A stretch of 64,000 nucleotides of DNA, taken from NCBI GenBank assembly GCA_905182985.1, contig CAJJDN010000033.1, positions 304,233 through 368,232 of the forward strand, read 5' to 3'. Shown piece by piece: positions 24,818 through 36,100 of this stretch. Source of the DNA: Paramecium sonneborni (Eukaryota; Ciliophora; Oligohymenophorea; Peniculida; Parameciidae). The notes beneath the pieces were generated by a model that was not told the DNA's origin, searched no databases, and worked only from the letters and a program-made list of their open reading frames with translations. The position numbers and the translations under genes are program-made. How positions within the stretch are numbered: position 1 is the stretch's first letter; each line of letters opens with the position of its first letter.

Positions 24818-25837
24818 TATTCTTTTCTTTGACAAAGCCATTATTTTTATTCTTTCAGATAAATGTGCCACCATTGTAAAATTTCAGATCCATTCTTATT
24901 ATTTTTATCAGATATTAATCTTTAATTAATTATATTATATTGTATAAATGATAATCTATGAAAATAATCAAGTTTTCTTATAAAAAAGTATAAATAAAGG
25001 CAAAATCTTTGGGAAAATTAAATAAAAATAAAAATTAGAAGTTCAGTTTTTGAATTAAAAATTTAGAGATAAAGACAAATTGATATTAATTTATTAAAAA
25101 TATTAAAAATGGAAAATAAATAATAATGAAAGATAAAAATTAAGTAAAGAGGAGAAAAGGATGAAATAAAAGATCATAAAAAATAAGATTAGAAGAAAAT
25201 GAGTTATTATTTGAGAGAATTCTAAGTAATGTTGGTTTAATATATCTAAATGATAATTAATATTTTTAGAATATGTTAAAAAATGATTTAATTTGTTATA
25301 ATTTTATAATAAAATAGATTCAGGAGGAGCAAATACGTTTTTAGTAGAACCAAAGGATGAAGAAAAGTAAAATAGTGTATAAATTTCTTTTAGATTTTAT
25401 CCTTCTAAGGTTAGAAAAGTGATTTAGGAGATTATAGATGATAAATTAAAAGATGAAACTAATGATGCAAACAATACTCCAATATTGGCAGAAGAATTAG
25501 TAAAAAGAATAAGAAGTAAAGTTAGAGATTGTATTGAAATTGAATTGATTATATAAATAGCCACAAAAATGCCTAGATTTAAAATAGCAATATAAGTAAT
25601 AATAGGTGAGGTTAAAGGATAAGGATGTAAAGTTACATCAAAGAATCTATGGGATCCTGCATGGGATAATTATGCATCTTACTGCTTTTAAAATGTAAAT
25701 TCAAATAAATTAAAAAGGAAACAATTTATGGGGTGGCAATAGTTTTTGGTGTTTATTATGAATGAGATTTTGAATTTAAATTTGAGATATATGAAAAATT
25801 AAATTTTTTAAAAGAATAATTACATAGTTAAATTTGA
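24818..25837. repeat. Exact 1,020-bp direct duplication, left copy
   Basis: Identical, as far as I can read, to 25839-26858; the two are separated by one N at 25838. The left copy ends abruptly at the N in mid-sequence and the right copy starts in mid-sequence. This is what two overlapping contig ends look like when a scaffolder joins them with a placeholder instead of merging them. Confidence 0.85.
25199..25765 (+). CDS. Tctex1-type dynein light chain (left assembly copy)
   Basis: The C-terminal Tctex1 domain is clear: SFRFYPSKVRKVIQEIIDDK, then KMPRFKIAIQVIIGEVKGQG, then LWDPAWDNYASYCFQN and, after a 23-nt intron (GTAAATTC...AAAAAG), TIYGVAIVFGVYYE and TGA. These match the DYNLT/TCTEX1D family (RYKxxVQVxIGExxGQG, LWDxxxDNxASY, AxAxFGVYYE), which links dynein to cargo and is part of ciliary dynein complexes. 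The start MSYYLREF with two short introns (44 and 23 nt) before SGGANTFLVEP is tentative; the protein would be about 150 residues. The same gene appears again 1,021 bp on. Confidence 0.85.
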
Positions 25838-25838
25838 N

Positions 25839-26858
25839 TATTCTTTTCTTTGACAAAGCCATTATTTTTATTCTTTCAGATAAATGTGCCACCATTGTAA
25901 AATTTCAGATCCATTCTTATTATTTTTATCAGATATTAATCTTTAATTAATTATATTATATTGTATAAATGATAATCTATGAAAATAATCAAGTTTTCTT
26001 ATAAAAAAGTATAAATAAAGGCAAAATCTTTGGGAAAATTAAATAAAAATAAAAATTAGAAGTTCAGTTTTTGAATTAAAAATTTAGAGATAAAGACAAA
26101 TTGATATTAATTTATTAAAAATATTAAAAATGGAAAATAAATAATAATGAAAGATAAAAATTAAGTAAAGAGGAGAAAAGGATGAAATAAAAGATCATAA
26201 AAAATAAGATTAGAAGAAAATGAGTTATTATTTGAGAGAATTCTAAGTAATGTTGGTTTAATATATCTAAATGATAATTAATATTTTTAGAATATGTTAA
26301 AAAATGATTTAATTTGTTATAATTTTATAATAAAATAGATTCAGGAGGAGCAAATACGTTTTTAGTAGAACCAAAGGATGAAGAAAAGTAAAATAGTGTA
26401 TAAATTTCTTTTAGATTTTATCCTTCTAAGGTTAGAAAAGTGATTTAGGAGATTATAGATGATAAATTAAAAGATGAAACTAATGATGCAAACAATACTC
26501 CAATATTGGCAGAAGAATTAGTAAAAAGAATAAGAAGTAAAGTTAGAGATTGTATTGAAATTGAATTGATTATATAAATAGCCACAAAAATGCCTAGATT
26601 TAAAATAGCAATATAAGTAATAATAGGTGAGGTTAAAGGATAAGGATGTAAAGTTACATCAAAGAATCTATGGGATCCTGCATGGGATAATTATGCATCT
26701 TACTGCTTTTAAAATGTAAATTCAAATAAATTAAAAAGGAAACAATTTATGGGGTGGCAATAGTTTTTGGTGTTTATTATGAATGAGATTTTGAATTTAA
26801 ATTTGAGATATATGAAAAATTAAATTTTTTAAAAGAATAATTACATAGTTAAATTTGA
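25839..26858. repeat. Exact 1,020-bp direct duplication, right copy
   Basis: Second copy of 24818-25837. The sequence after 26858 is unique, as is that before 24818, so the region collapses to one copy if the N is removed. Confidence 0.85.
26220..26786 (+). CDS. Tctex1-type dynein light chain (right assembly copy)
   Basis: Base-for-base repeat of the gene at 25199-25765. Count as one gene, not two, unless reads spanning both copies show a true tandem duplication. Confidence 0.8.
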
Positions 26859-26993
26859 GATATATGAAAAATTAAATTTTTTAAAAGAATAATTACATAG
26901 AGTAAAATATTAAAAATAAATGTAATAATTTATAATAATATATTAAAGAAATGAGCAATATTAATAGAATGATATTAAATATATTCTTGAGAT

Positions 26994-27065
26994 GCCATCT
27001 TCGTATAGTGGTTAGTACTTAGCGTTGTGGCCGCTAAAGCCCAGGTTCAATTCCTGGAGGTGGCA
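26994..27065 (+). tRNA. tRNA-His (GTG)
   Basis: 72-nt cloverleaf. Acceptor GCCATCT pairs with AGGTGGC; anticodon stem TAGCG/CGCTA around the loop TTGTGGC gives anticodon GTG; T arm CCAGG-TTCAATT-CCTGG. Discriminator A follows. A run of seven T lies two bases downstream. Confidence 0.93.
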
Positions 27066-27066
27066 C

Positions 27067-27073
27067 TTTTTTT
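27067..27073 (+). terminator. RNA polymerase III T-run terminator
   Basis: Seven consecutive T immediately after the tRNA-His gene, the usual Pol III stop signal. Confidence 0.7.
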
Positions 27074-27423
27074 ATTTAAATTTAATATTTAGATTTTATT
27101 ATAAAAATATGAAATAAATAAAGAGGTTATGTAAATAAATTATAAAACATAAATATTTTTGAGAATATTAGATTTCTATTTAATAATAATATTATATATA
27201 AATAGATAATAATAATGATTTTTTTAGTTAGAAATGAGATTAAAGAATTATTTATATTAAAAATGAGATAATAATATTAATTAATAAATGATTATAGTTA
27301 AATTTAAAGTTTCATAATATATAAATAATTTAATTTATTTAAGGTTAATAAGAGATAATGAATAATAAAAAATCACTGAATGTTATAATAAATTATTTAT
27401 TAATAAATATATTAAAATTTAAA

Positions 27424-27875
27424 ATGCCAAGAAGAAGTGGATCATCCTCAAGATCAACAGCAAGTCCATCTAGAAGTACAGCTACAGCTGCTAGACCAGC
27501 TCCTTAAGTTTAAACTCCATCATAAGCACCAGCTAAATCAGGAGGTATGTTTTCAGGACTTGGATCAACTTTAATGTCAGGAATGGCATTTGGTGCAGGA
27601 TCTGAAGTAGCTCATTAAGCTATAAGATCAGTTATGGGAGGATCAAGTATAATTTAACCATTATTTCAATCCTAGGTCATTCTTAACCTTCTGAATAACA
27701 AACTTAACAATAAGCTCCCTAATAATAATAATAAATTTGTTAAAGTGAAAGTTAAATGTTTTCTAATGTAACATTTCATCTTATTTATTAGTGTTTACAA
27801 ACCAATCAAGATATCACAAGATGTCAACCATATATGGATATTTTCAAAGAATGTTAGAAGAAATATAATTTATGA
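27424..27875 (+). CDS. CHCHD2/CHCHD10-like mitochondrial twin CX9C protein
   Basis: MPRRSGSSSRSTASPSRSTA is the basic Ser/Pro/Ala-rich N terminus typical of CHCHD2/10, acting as a mitochondrial targeting region. A Gly-rich hydrophobic segment follows (GMFSGLGSTLMSGMAFGAGS, EVAHQAIRSVMGG). After a 29-nt intron and a poly-Gln stretch comes the CHCH domain: two exact CX9C motifs, CQSESQMFSNC (itself split by a 24-nt intron before the second Cys) and CQPYMDIFKEC. Such proteins are folded by the Mia40 pathway in the intermembrane space and influence MICOS and respiration. Stop TGA at 27873. Domain order and length fit the family well. Confidence 0.93.
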
Positions 27876-28011
27876 TTATTTATTATTACATTAAATATAA
27901 TATAATCATATCCTACACCTTTATTTTATATATCTCTATTAATTCAACTTGCAAATACTAATTAGATGATCATTCTTTAAACTAATTATTTTATTTCTAG
28001 AAAAAATACAT

Positions 28012-28802
28012 TCATCCTTTAAAAAGGAACATTTTTAAAAACATAATTTAACTTATTTCTTATAAGATCTTAAAAATTTAGATTAAATTATGTTTAAATT
28101 TGAATTTATTATTTATATCAATATAAGAATAATAATAAAAGATAATAAATACAAAAGAACTATTAACAGTACAACTGCATTTTACAGCTTCCCCTTTTCT
28201 TTTAGGACAAATTTAATTATATTTATCACTATATTTTGGACATCTATTTTGCTAAATTATGCAATAAAAATTACATATTTCATAATCTGTATTTTCATCA
28301 TCTTATTTACAATATTTAAATTATTCTGCACATAAGACAAATTTTGCTATACCTAAATAATCAGAATTAAGAGTTCCAATTGCTTTGTAATCTTCATAGA
28401 ATTTTCTATAATTGGTTTTAGCCTAGTTTATTTTATTTAAATCGTTACTTTTTAATCATCAACTAATTAGTCATAATATTATTCACTATTATAAGTTTGC
28501 ACAATAATTTTCAGATAAATTTATATTTATCGTCTTGTTCTACTTCATTATCATATAAGTTCCCACTCAATCCACTTTTCAATGAAATAATTCTTATTAT
28601 CCATCTCTGAAACTGTAACATTAATCTTAATTTTATTATTTTTTCAAAATACAATATTTTTAACAATAACTGCATCGTAAGAATCAATAATTTCTTCCTT
28701 ATTATTAATTTTTTACTAAGCTGAAATCACAGTGATCACCCAAATTATGCTTAATATTAATAAATACATTTATTAATTATTTATAGATTTATTAAATACC
28801 AT
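28012..28802 (-). CDS. Probable secreted or membrane Cys-rich protein
   Basis: Begins MVFNKSINNQQMYLLILSII, with a second in-frame ATG at 28769 giving a neater signal peptide (MYLLILSIIWVITVISAQ). Later coding blocks include SEMDNKNYFIEKWIEWE, YRKFYEDYKAIGTLNSDYLG, and a cysteine-rich part FVLCAEQFKYCKQ, CNFYCIIQQNRCPKYSD, KCSCTVNS. A hydrophobic stretch SFVFIIFYYYSYI near the end may be a membrane anchor. Introns of 27 and 26 nt are likely, but one frame change near 28560 is not explained, so the middle of the model is uncertain. No family recognised. Confidence 0.5.
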
Positions 28803-28997
28803 TTCTGACATTTAGAAATATTTGTAGCTTATTTTATTTTTGCTTTTAATTATTGTTTTTTTCATTTTTTATCTGACTCTTCTTCCAATTTTTATTTTTA
28901 AATCTTTAAACTAATTAAATCAAATTTGTTCTTTATAAGACTTCTTCTGTGTATATTATTGGATATTTTCATTAATAATTTTTTCAAAATCTTACCT

Positions 28998-29258
28998 ATG
29001 GGTGTTTGCTCATCGAAATCATCTGATAAAGAATTACAAAAAGCTTTATATCTCTAAAGGTTAAAAGAATTTAAAGCAAAATTTAAATAAAGCACAGCTG
29101 AGATAAATCAATTTAATATCGAATTTAGAGATGAACAAGATGATGATTAATTGAAAGCCAAGTTTAAAATCTCAGAAAATCCAATAGTTAAAAGAAGAAG
29201 CAAACAATAAAATGAAATTGGAATTCCTTAACTGACAGCTAAGAATATTGAAAATTGA
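28998..29258 (+). CDS. Small dually acylated protein (predicted)
   Basis: 86 residues, intronless. MGVCSSKSSDKELQKALYLQ: Gly2 followed by Cys and Ser/Lys is a strong N-myristoylation site with an adjacent palmitoylation cysteine, as in calcium-dependent kinases and other peripheral membrane proteins. The rest is a charged helix (LKEFKAKFKQSTAEINQFN, DEQDDDQLKAKFK) with a basic patch IVKRRSKQQ. It has no other domain and is probably a membrane-associated adaptor; function unknown. Start choice is supported by the acylation motif. Confidence 0.7.
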
Positions 29259-29585
29259 TTTATTATTATTTTAATCAAATCTTTTAAGCTTCTCAATAAA
29301 AGCAAAAGAATTTATATTTATGTTTAACATTAATGAATTTTTCCTAAAAATACTTTAAGTACTTAAAATAGAATAACAAAGATTACAACTTAAAAAAAGA
29401 AGAGAATTTAAGTTTATGTATTTAAAGTGTTTCTTAATGTAAAATATTGATTATGAAAAAATAGTTTTAATATAAATATATAATAATTCAATTTAAAATT
29501 TTAATTAAAAGAAATGCTGGAATAACATGAATAAATTAGTAATTGAATTCAAATGTATTGGAAAAAAATGTAACACAATAGTATT

Positions 29586-30048
29586 TCATTTTGAAGTTAA
29601 ATTTGCAATAATAAGATCAAACTCCATTCCTTCAAAAACAGTATCACCTTTGATATCCATAAGAGCTATTTTGACATGTAATTTACAAGGAGTCAAAGGG
29701 GCCTTTATTAATAATTTAATATAATCTTTTTCTAGAAAAATATAATAAAAACTTACAGTCTTTTTAAAGATTAATATTATCTGATTTAACTTCAATTATA
29801 TTTGGCATACTAGATGATATTTTATAATTGATTGCTTCTTCCTTTAGATTTAAATAAAGAATTTTTTTATTAATAACAGCACCTTTATTAATGGTTAATT
29901 CATAGTTTCTATTTTCAAAAAGCATAATAGAATATAAATACTTAACATTGATATATGCCCAAGATTTCAAAATGAAATCCCATTCTGGGTTTTGTAAGTC
30001 TAAAACAGTTGGAATATTTAATGTTGCTTTTCTATGTTGTGATCTCAT
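29586..30048 (-). CDS. Hypothetical protein, beta-rich
   Basis: Starts MRSQHRKATLNIPTVLDLQN. A 25-nt intron (GTAAGTTT...TTCTAG) joins ...SDNINLQKD to DYIKLLIKAPLTPCKLHVKI and ALMDIKGDTVFEGMEFDLI, ending at TGA 29586. About 145 residues with alternating hydrophobic pattern, suggesting beta strands rather than helix. No signal peptide or membrane segment. Family not recognised; both exons have convincing coding character and the intron is canonical, so the gene itself is likely real. Confidence 0.65.
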
Positions 30049-30143
30049 TTAAGAAATGAATTTAATTAATTTATTTATTTAAACAATTAATGAACCATTC
30101 TATAGACTATTATAATAAATAATAGTAAAAGTTATATGAATAT

Positions 30144-33097
30144 ATGGTTAGTTTAACTTAGAATGTAACTGGAGTAGAGAAAATTGTAAGTTTTATTTTT
30201 TTAATAAAAGTTTACAGATCTAATTAAATGTTTGTATTCATTTAGTTAAGAGATAAAAGTTGTTGGTGAAAAACTACATAATTAAATTAGTTATGGCAAT
30301 GAACCTGATATTTTAGTTTGTTTATATTAATAAGTGAGTAATTACTTATTGAGATTATCATAAAATTGGGAATCTATTGCACTTAAACTAAAAGGTGAGA
30401 TAGCTGAACCATATACACAATTTGTATTAAATTTTAGATAAACAAATCGAAATTTGAATACAGAATCAAAAAAATAAGTAACAGAAATTTGGGAAACTAG
30501 AAAAGAAATGTGTAAAGCCTAAGATGAATATTGGAAAATAATGAAACAATTTGAATTAAAAAATTAATAAGCATAAGAGATGATTGTTTTAATAGAAAAA
30601 AAAAGTGCTACAAGAGAAGATTTTCAGAAATAATTTACTAATTCTTTAAAATTGAAGGAATTAGCTGATGAATCTGAAAAAGATTATAAAAAGTTATTAG
30701 CAATAACTAATGAGAAGTGGAAATCATTTTATGAAGAATGGGATAATATTTTTGTAAATGTTGGATTAAATGAATAGAGTAGGTATCTAAATAAAATATT
30801 ATACTATATAGAATACTGTTTACAAAACAAACTGTTAGTTCATTATTAAAATTATTACCTTTTGATTAAGATTTATCATAATTGGAAGAAAAGATAACAG
30901 ATTTAGAATTGTAATTAAAAGAAGATCCAAAAATACCGATTCGTAAATTAATAGAAAAAAAAATGGAAATTAAAGATAGTAGACATTATTTAATATTATT
31001 AGCATGCAAGTAATAATTTGAAGAGTTTGTTAGTTATGAATAGTGGAAAAGAATTAATATAAATTCAGAACATAATAATCCAATTTAACAGATATAATAA
31101 TCTTTATAAATAGTAGGAGATAGAATTTTAGAGGATGAGAAAAAAGTAATCGATAAATATCTTATTACATTATTCAATATTGATACTACTGATAAGAGTG
31201 AATTAATTATTAAAATTAAATAAATTTTATAGAAGTAAGCAGGCAGAAATTATTTTATTAATTAATTAATTAAATTACATTCTAAATCAATTGAGGAATA
31301 ATAAACATGTAATTTATTGATAAATTAATTAGCATTTTATTTAACATTATCAAATGAGTAATTTTAAGAGTTTACATAAATAATAAGACATTGGTTAAAT
31401 TATATAGAATTGAATGATTCATATGAATAAGAAGATATTTATGATTTATTACTAAAATCAATAAGAATAGTACGTAAAGATGGAAAGGATAGAATAAATT
31501 TAGCATCTTAATTATCAGATATAACACTATGGAAGAAAATAGATAAATGGATTTTATTATTTTAATTTATAAATGCTAAAAAAGTGGATGAGAAAAGAAA
31601 ATAAATAGAATTATTGAAATAAGAAAATTAAAATAATATAGTTTAGAAAGGATTTAAAATGATAGGTTCAATATTTAAGAATTTAGGGACAGCTTAATAA
31701 TCTTAATTTGAATTTAATGAGAGTGAAATATGTTATATGATTATGGAGGAAATTAATTTATTTTTGACTTCATTAAAATTATCATCTGATTTATCAACTG
31801 AAATAATAATATAAATAGCTTCATAATAGCCAATTGTTGATAAAGAACATGTTAAAAGATTATTTGAGAAATAAGAAGATCATAATAATACTTAATGGAA
31901 GAAATTATTTAGATCAGGAAAAATTTTATTGGCTCATAAATCTGAAAAATATGAAAGAAGAAATATGCATGAATATCAAAATAAGGTAGTATAAGTTTTT
32001 GGTACAGCAATGAAGTAATATTATTAAAAAATATAAATAATAGATTTTTAACAATTAATGATAAACCATGGTAATTACTTTTAATAAATAGTCAGTTTGC
32101 TAAGCATTTAAAACACAAAATAAAAAAGTTTTATTTAGCTAATGGATAGGTTTTATCAAGTGAGTAAACTCATTAATTAAGATTGTAATTAATAACTTAG
32201 ACTTTATAATTAAAATAAATGAAAATAGATTATGTTGAAATGAAAACAAAAGTTGGATTAGAAATGGATATTAATTAATTACATGAAGAAACAATTAAAT
32301 TAGATGTTTAGAGAAGTTTACATCTTCACAAAGATAAAATTAATTCTTCTGTACTCTAAAGTTTATTGAGAATATATGCATTCTATAATTAAGAAGTAGG
32401 ATATTGTTAAGGTATGAATTATATTGCAGGATATCTATATTTAAACTTTTAAGATTAGGAAATTGCATACAAGGCTTTTGATAGGATGATGAATCTTTAT
32501 TTTAAAGATCTTTATGTAAATGATTTCTCTAAACTTGTAATTTAATTATATTTTATAATAGAAAATTGGGTTTTATTAATTTGATAGATTATTACAAATC
32601 TTTTTACCTGAATTATCTTAACATCTTAAAGATTAGAAAATAGATCCATCTTATTATGTAGCTTCTTGGTTTATTACATTATATTCTAATGTATTTTAAT
32701 ATAGTCAAAGATCTGCTCTTTTAAATATTATTTGGGATATATTTTTAGCTGAAGAATGGAAAGGTATTATTTTTCATTATTTAAAATAGGTTTTTTCAAG
32801 TCTACTTTCTATATTCTTTGGTTGTTATAATAATAAATATTAAATTAAGAATTTGATGAAATTTTACATTTACTTGGATAATTGATAAGAAGTGAATTTT
32901 TCAGTATCGACAATGAAAAAGATTTGATTAAATTGATTTACAGTTATGACAAAACTGTCAAAGAAAATGAATCAATTAAGACAACTATTTTAAATAAGTT
33001 TAGAATTACAAATAGAATGTTAAAGAGTCTAGATTAAGAATATCACAGCTTTTAAATGAAACTAAATAAAAAATTGAGTTTATGTTTGAAAAAATGA
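30144..33097 (+). CDS. TBC-domain RabGAP with N-terminal coiled-coil region
   Basis: Roughly 940 residues. The N-terminal half is helical (YQQVSNYLLRLSQNWESIAL, KLKELADESEKDYKKLLAIT, NEKWKSFYEEWDNIF) and looks somewhat like an F-BAR module, which is a guess. The C-terminal TBC domain has the catalytic arginine finger in IKLDVQRSLHLH (IxxDxxR) and the glutamine finger in YCQGMNYIAGYL; both dual-finger residues are present, so GAP activity on a Rab is expected. Introns of 25, 29, 29 and 25 nt restore the frame. Near 32846 a one-base shift (KYQIK then EFDEILHLLGQL) has no matching intron and may be a consensus error. The stop lies 74 bp from the stop of the convergent remodeller gene. Confidence 0.9.
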
Positions 33098-33171
33098 AAT
33101 GTACATAAAAATATTTATGAAAAAATAATAATTTATAAAGAGAACTAAATATAAGAGTTCCATCAATAAAT

Positions 33172-36100
33172 TCAGTAATTGAATATTTAATACTATTCAT
33201 CATTGTTAATGTTAAGTTCTTTTTTGGGATCGAAATTAGGATCTTTAGCTTTTTATCTAAAAATAATACATTTAATATAAAACCTTTATAGAAATTAGAG
33301 TTCAGTTTAATCATCTCTATTTATTGGATTTTTAGGTAAATCTGGATAAATAGATAAATCTAAAGATTTCTTTTAAACCCAATTAATATAATGAATTGTA
33401 CAAAGAGTTCTGGAACCCCAAGGTCCTTTAGTAAAATTAGAAGCAAATCTTGCACCACAATATCTACACCAATCCTATATATAGAAATATAAAATATTAC
33501 ATTAAGGTATTTAGAATAATCAAAATATTTAACTGGTATAATACCTAATTCTTCATAAGTATATGGATGAATATCTTATTTTAATTTTTCTCTTTAAACT
33601 TTTTTTGATATCTTTTCCTGACTATTATTACTCATACTTGAATCTAAATTTCTTTTATCAGAATCATAATTTTCATACTTTCTTTGTTAGATTCTTCTTG
33701 TTCTAGCAGTAGTTCCAATGCTATTAAATTCTGATTTAAATAGCTTAGATTTCTTTTAATATCCAATTATAGGTATTTTGACAATCATACTTTATTCAAT
33801 CTTTTCTTCTTTTGGTTTAACACATAAATCACAAATCATAATTTTTTTACCTATTTTTTGAGTTTTCATTTTAATATCAGATGGAGCACATTTGCTATGA
33901 AAAGATCTACAACATCTAACACAATGAATTAATGCAGTAGTCATATTAGTAGAATTAATTTTACAAAATACACATATATGAGAAGGACATCTAAATAAAT
34001 CTGAATTAGTATCCAAAGTTTTTGATAAAGGATTAGCTAATATACAAGTTAAATGAAAATATCTATTACAATTAGCAGTTGAACATTTAGAAATAAATTA
34101 TTTATTTTTACTTTTCTTAAAATTATCATCAAAAGGATCAAATTCAACTACTTAATTTTAAAGTTCTTCTTTTTATTTTTTATCTGGAGGATATGTTCCC
34201 TTCATTTTACATAATAAACAAATTACAAGATTATTTCTACAATCTGGACAAGAATATCTAATGTTTATTTTTTCTTTTAATTATTCATCACTCCAATTTA
34301 ATTCAGGAAAAACATTATTATTAAGAAAATCTTAATTAGGACCTTCAATATTAATAAATTCTGATGTTTCCAATAACTCTCTACATGATTCATGAAATGC
34401 TCTTCTACAATGACCCATACAAAATACAGAACAATTTGATCTTTCACATACATAACATAATTTTTTAATTAATTCTTCCTTACTCTTTGATGCTAATCTT
34501 CTTGCATCTTCTCCTTAAACTTCTATATTTTTCTATTATTTTCTAACTAAATCTATATCTGTTATTTTTTTTATTCTTCTTGAAGGTTTGCTTAATTCAT
34601 ATATCCAATTCATAGCAAGTTCTCTATAATTTTTTGCATAATTAGATGAATTTATTTTATTCAACAATTCTATTAATATTTATTCATCATCAGTACTATA
34701 ATTAGATTAACTTAATTTAGATTCTATTAATTAATTTACACAATCTCCAACTTCTTCAAGATATTTCTTTTATTCTTATAATGACATATGTAAATCAAAA
34801 ATCTTACTTAATTTCAAACATCTACTTTCTGTACTTTTTAAGATCATTTTCCAAAAATTTGGATCTTATATATTTATTGATTTGTCTGTCTTCTCAGAAA
34901 CAAATAATTATTTCGATACAGTATAACTACCATTAATTAATGAATATTTTGCAGTTCTTGAATTCTTTTCTAAGATTTCATCTATGTTTTTCTCTTAAAA
35001 ACTATCCCCATTCTAATTATTATTTATCAAACCTATTATTCCATTTTTTAAAAGTACTTCCATATCTTATTTACTCATCTTTTTATCATTTTTATTACTT
35101 TTATAAGAATTTTCACATTATTTAAATTATCCATTCATAAAGATTGCTTAATCTAAACCTAATTTTTTTATTGCTCTTTCAAACATCTCAGCCTCATATG
35201 TATCTTTTGTAATTAATCTATAAACTGTAACCTCTTTTGATTATCCTATTCTATGAGCTCTTGCTGTTGCTTAAACATCATTTTGAGGATTCCAATCAGA
35301 ATCATAAATGACAACTATTTCAGCAGCAGTTAAATTAATTCCTTATCCTCCTGCTTTTGTAGAAAGTAAAAAAACTTCTCTTTTTTTAGAAGGATCATTA
35401 AATCTGTCTATTGCATTTGATCTTTCTCTTGCTTTAATTTATCCATCAATTTTTTCATATTTGACTTATTTGAATTTTAAATACTCTTCCAATATTAGAA
35501 GCATCATAGTGAATTAAGAGAAGATTAACATCTTTTTACCTTCACTTCTAAATTTATTAAGTAATTTATCTAAAAGAATCATTTTACCAGAACTTTCAAC
35601 TAATTTATTAATATAATCATTTTGAGTTTAACAACCTTTTTATAAATCATTTTAAATTTCTTAAATTAAAAATGGATGATTACAACATTTTCTAAGTTAT
35701 ATTTCAAGATTATTAAGAGATGCAGCATTAGCAGCCCATTATGAAAATCCTTATTCCAACATTGATTTATTACGATCATATAATGCTTTATAAATATGTT
35801 TTTAAATAGTAGTCATTTCAATATCTATGATTGTCTCTTAAAGTGGAGGAATCATTTATTCTACATCTTCTTTTTATCTTCTTAAAATATATGGTTTTAA
35901 TAGAACATTTAATCTATCAACTTAATCCGATGTTTCTAATTAACCATAATCTCTTTTAAAATTTATAATATTTGAGAATTAATAAGGTTCAATAAAGTTC
36001 AATAAACTAAATAATTCTTCAGTATTATTTTAAATAGGTGTACCTGTTAACAGTAAAGTACGTTAACAAGAAAGTCTTTTTAGAGATTGTAAGATTCTAG

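Noticed and set aside
25199..26786. True tandem duplication of a dynein light chain
   Set aside because: Copies are identical over 1,020 bp and separated by an N; assembly overlap is the simpler reading.
33006..33314. Minus-strand ORF overlapping two gene ends
   Set aside because: Runs across the 3' end of the TBC gene and the 3' end of the remodeller in a frame that matches neither; no coding pattern of its own.
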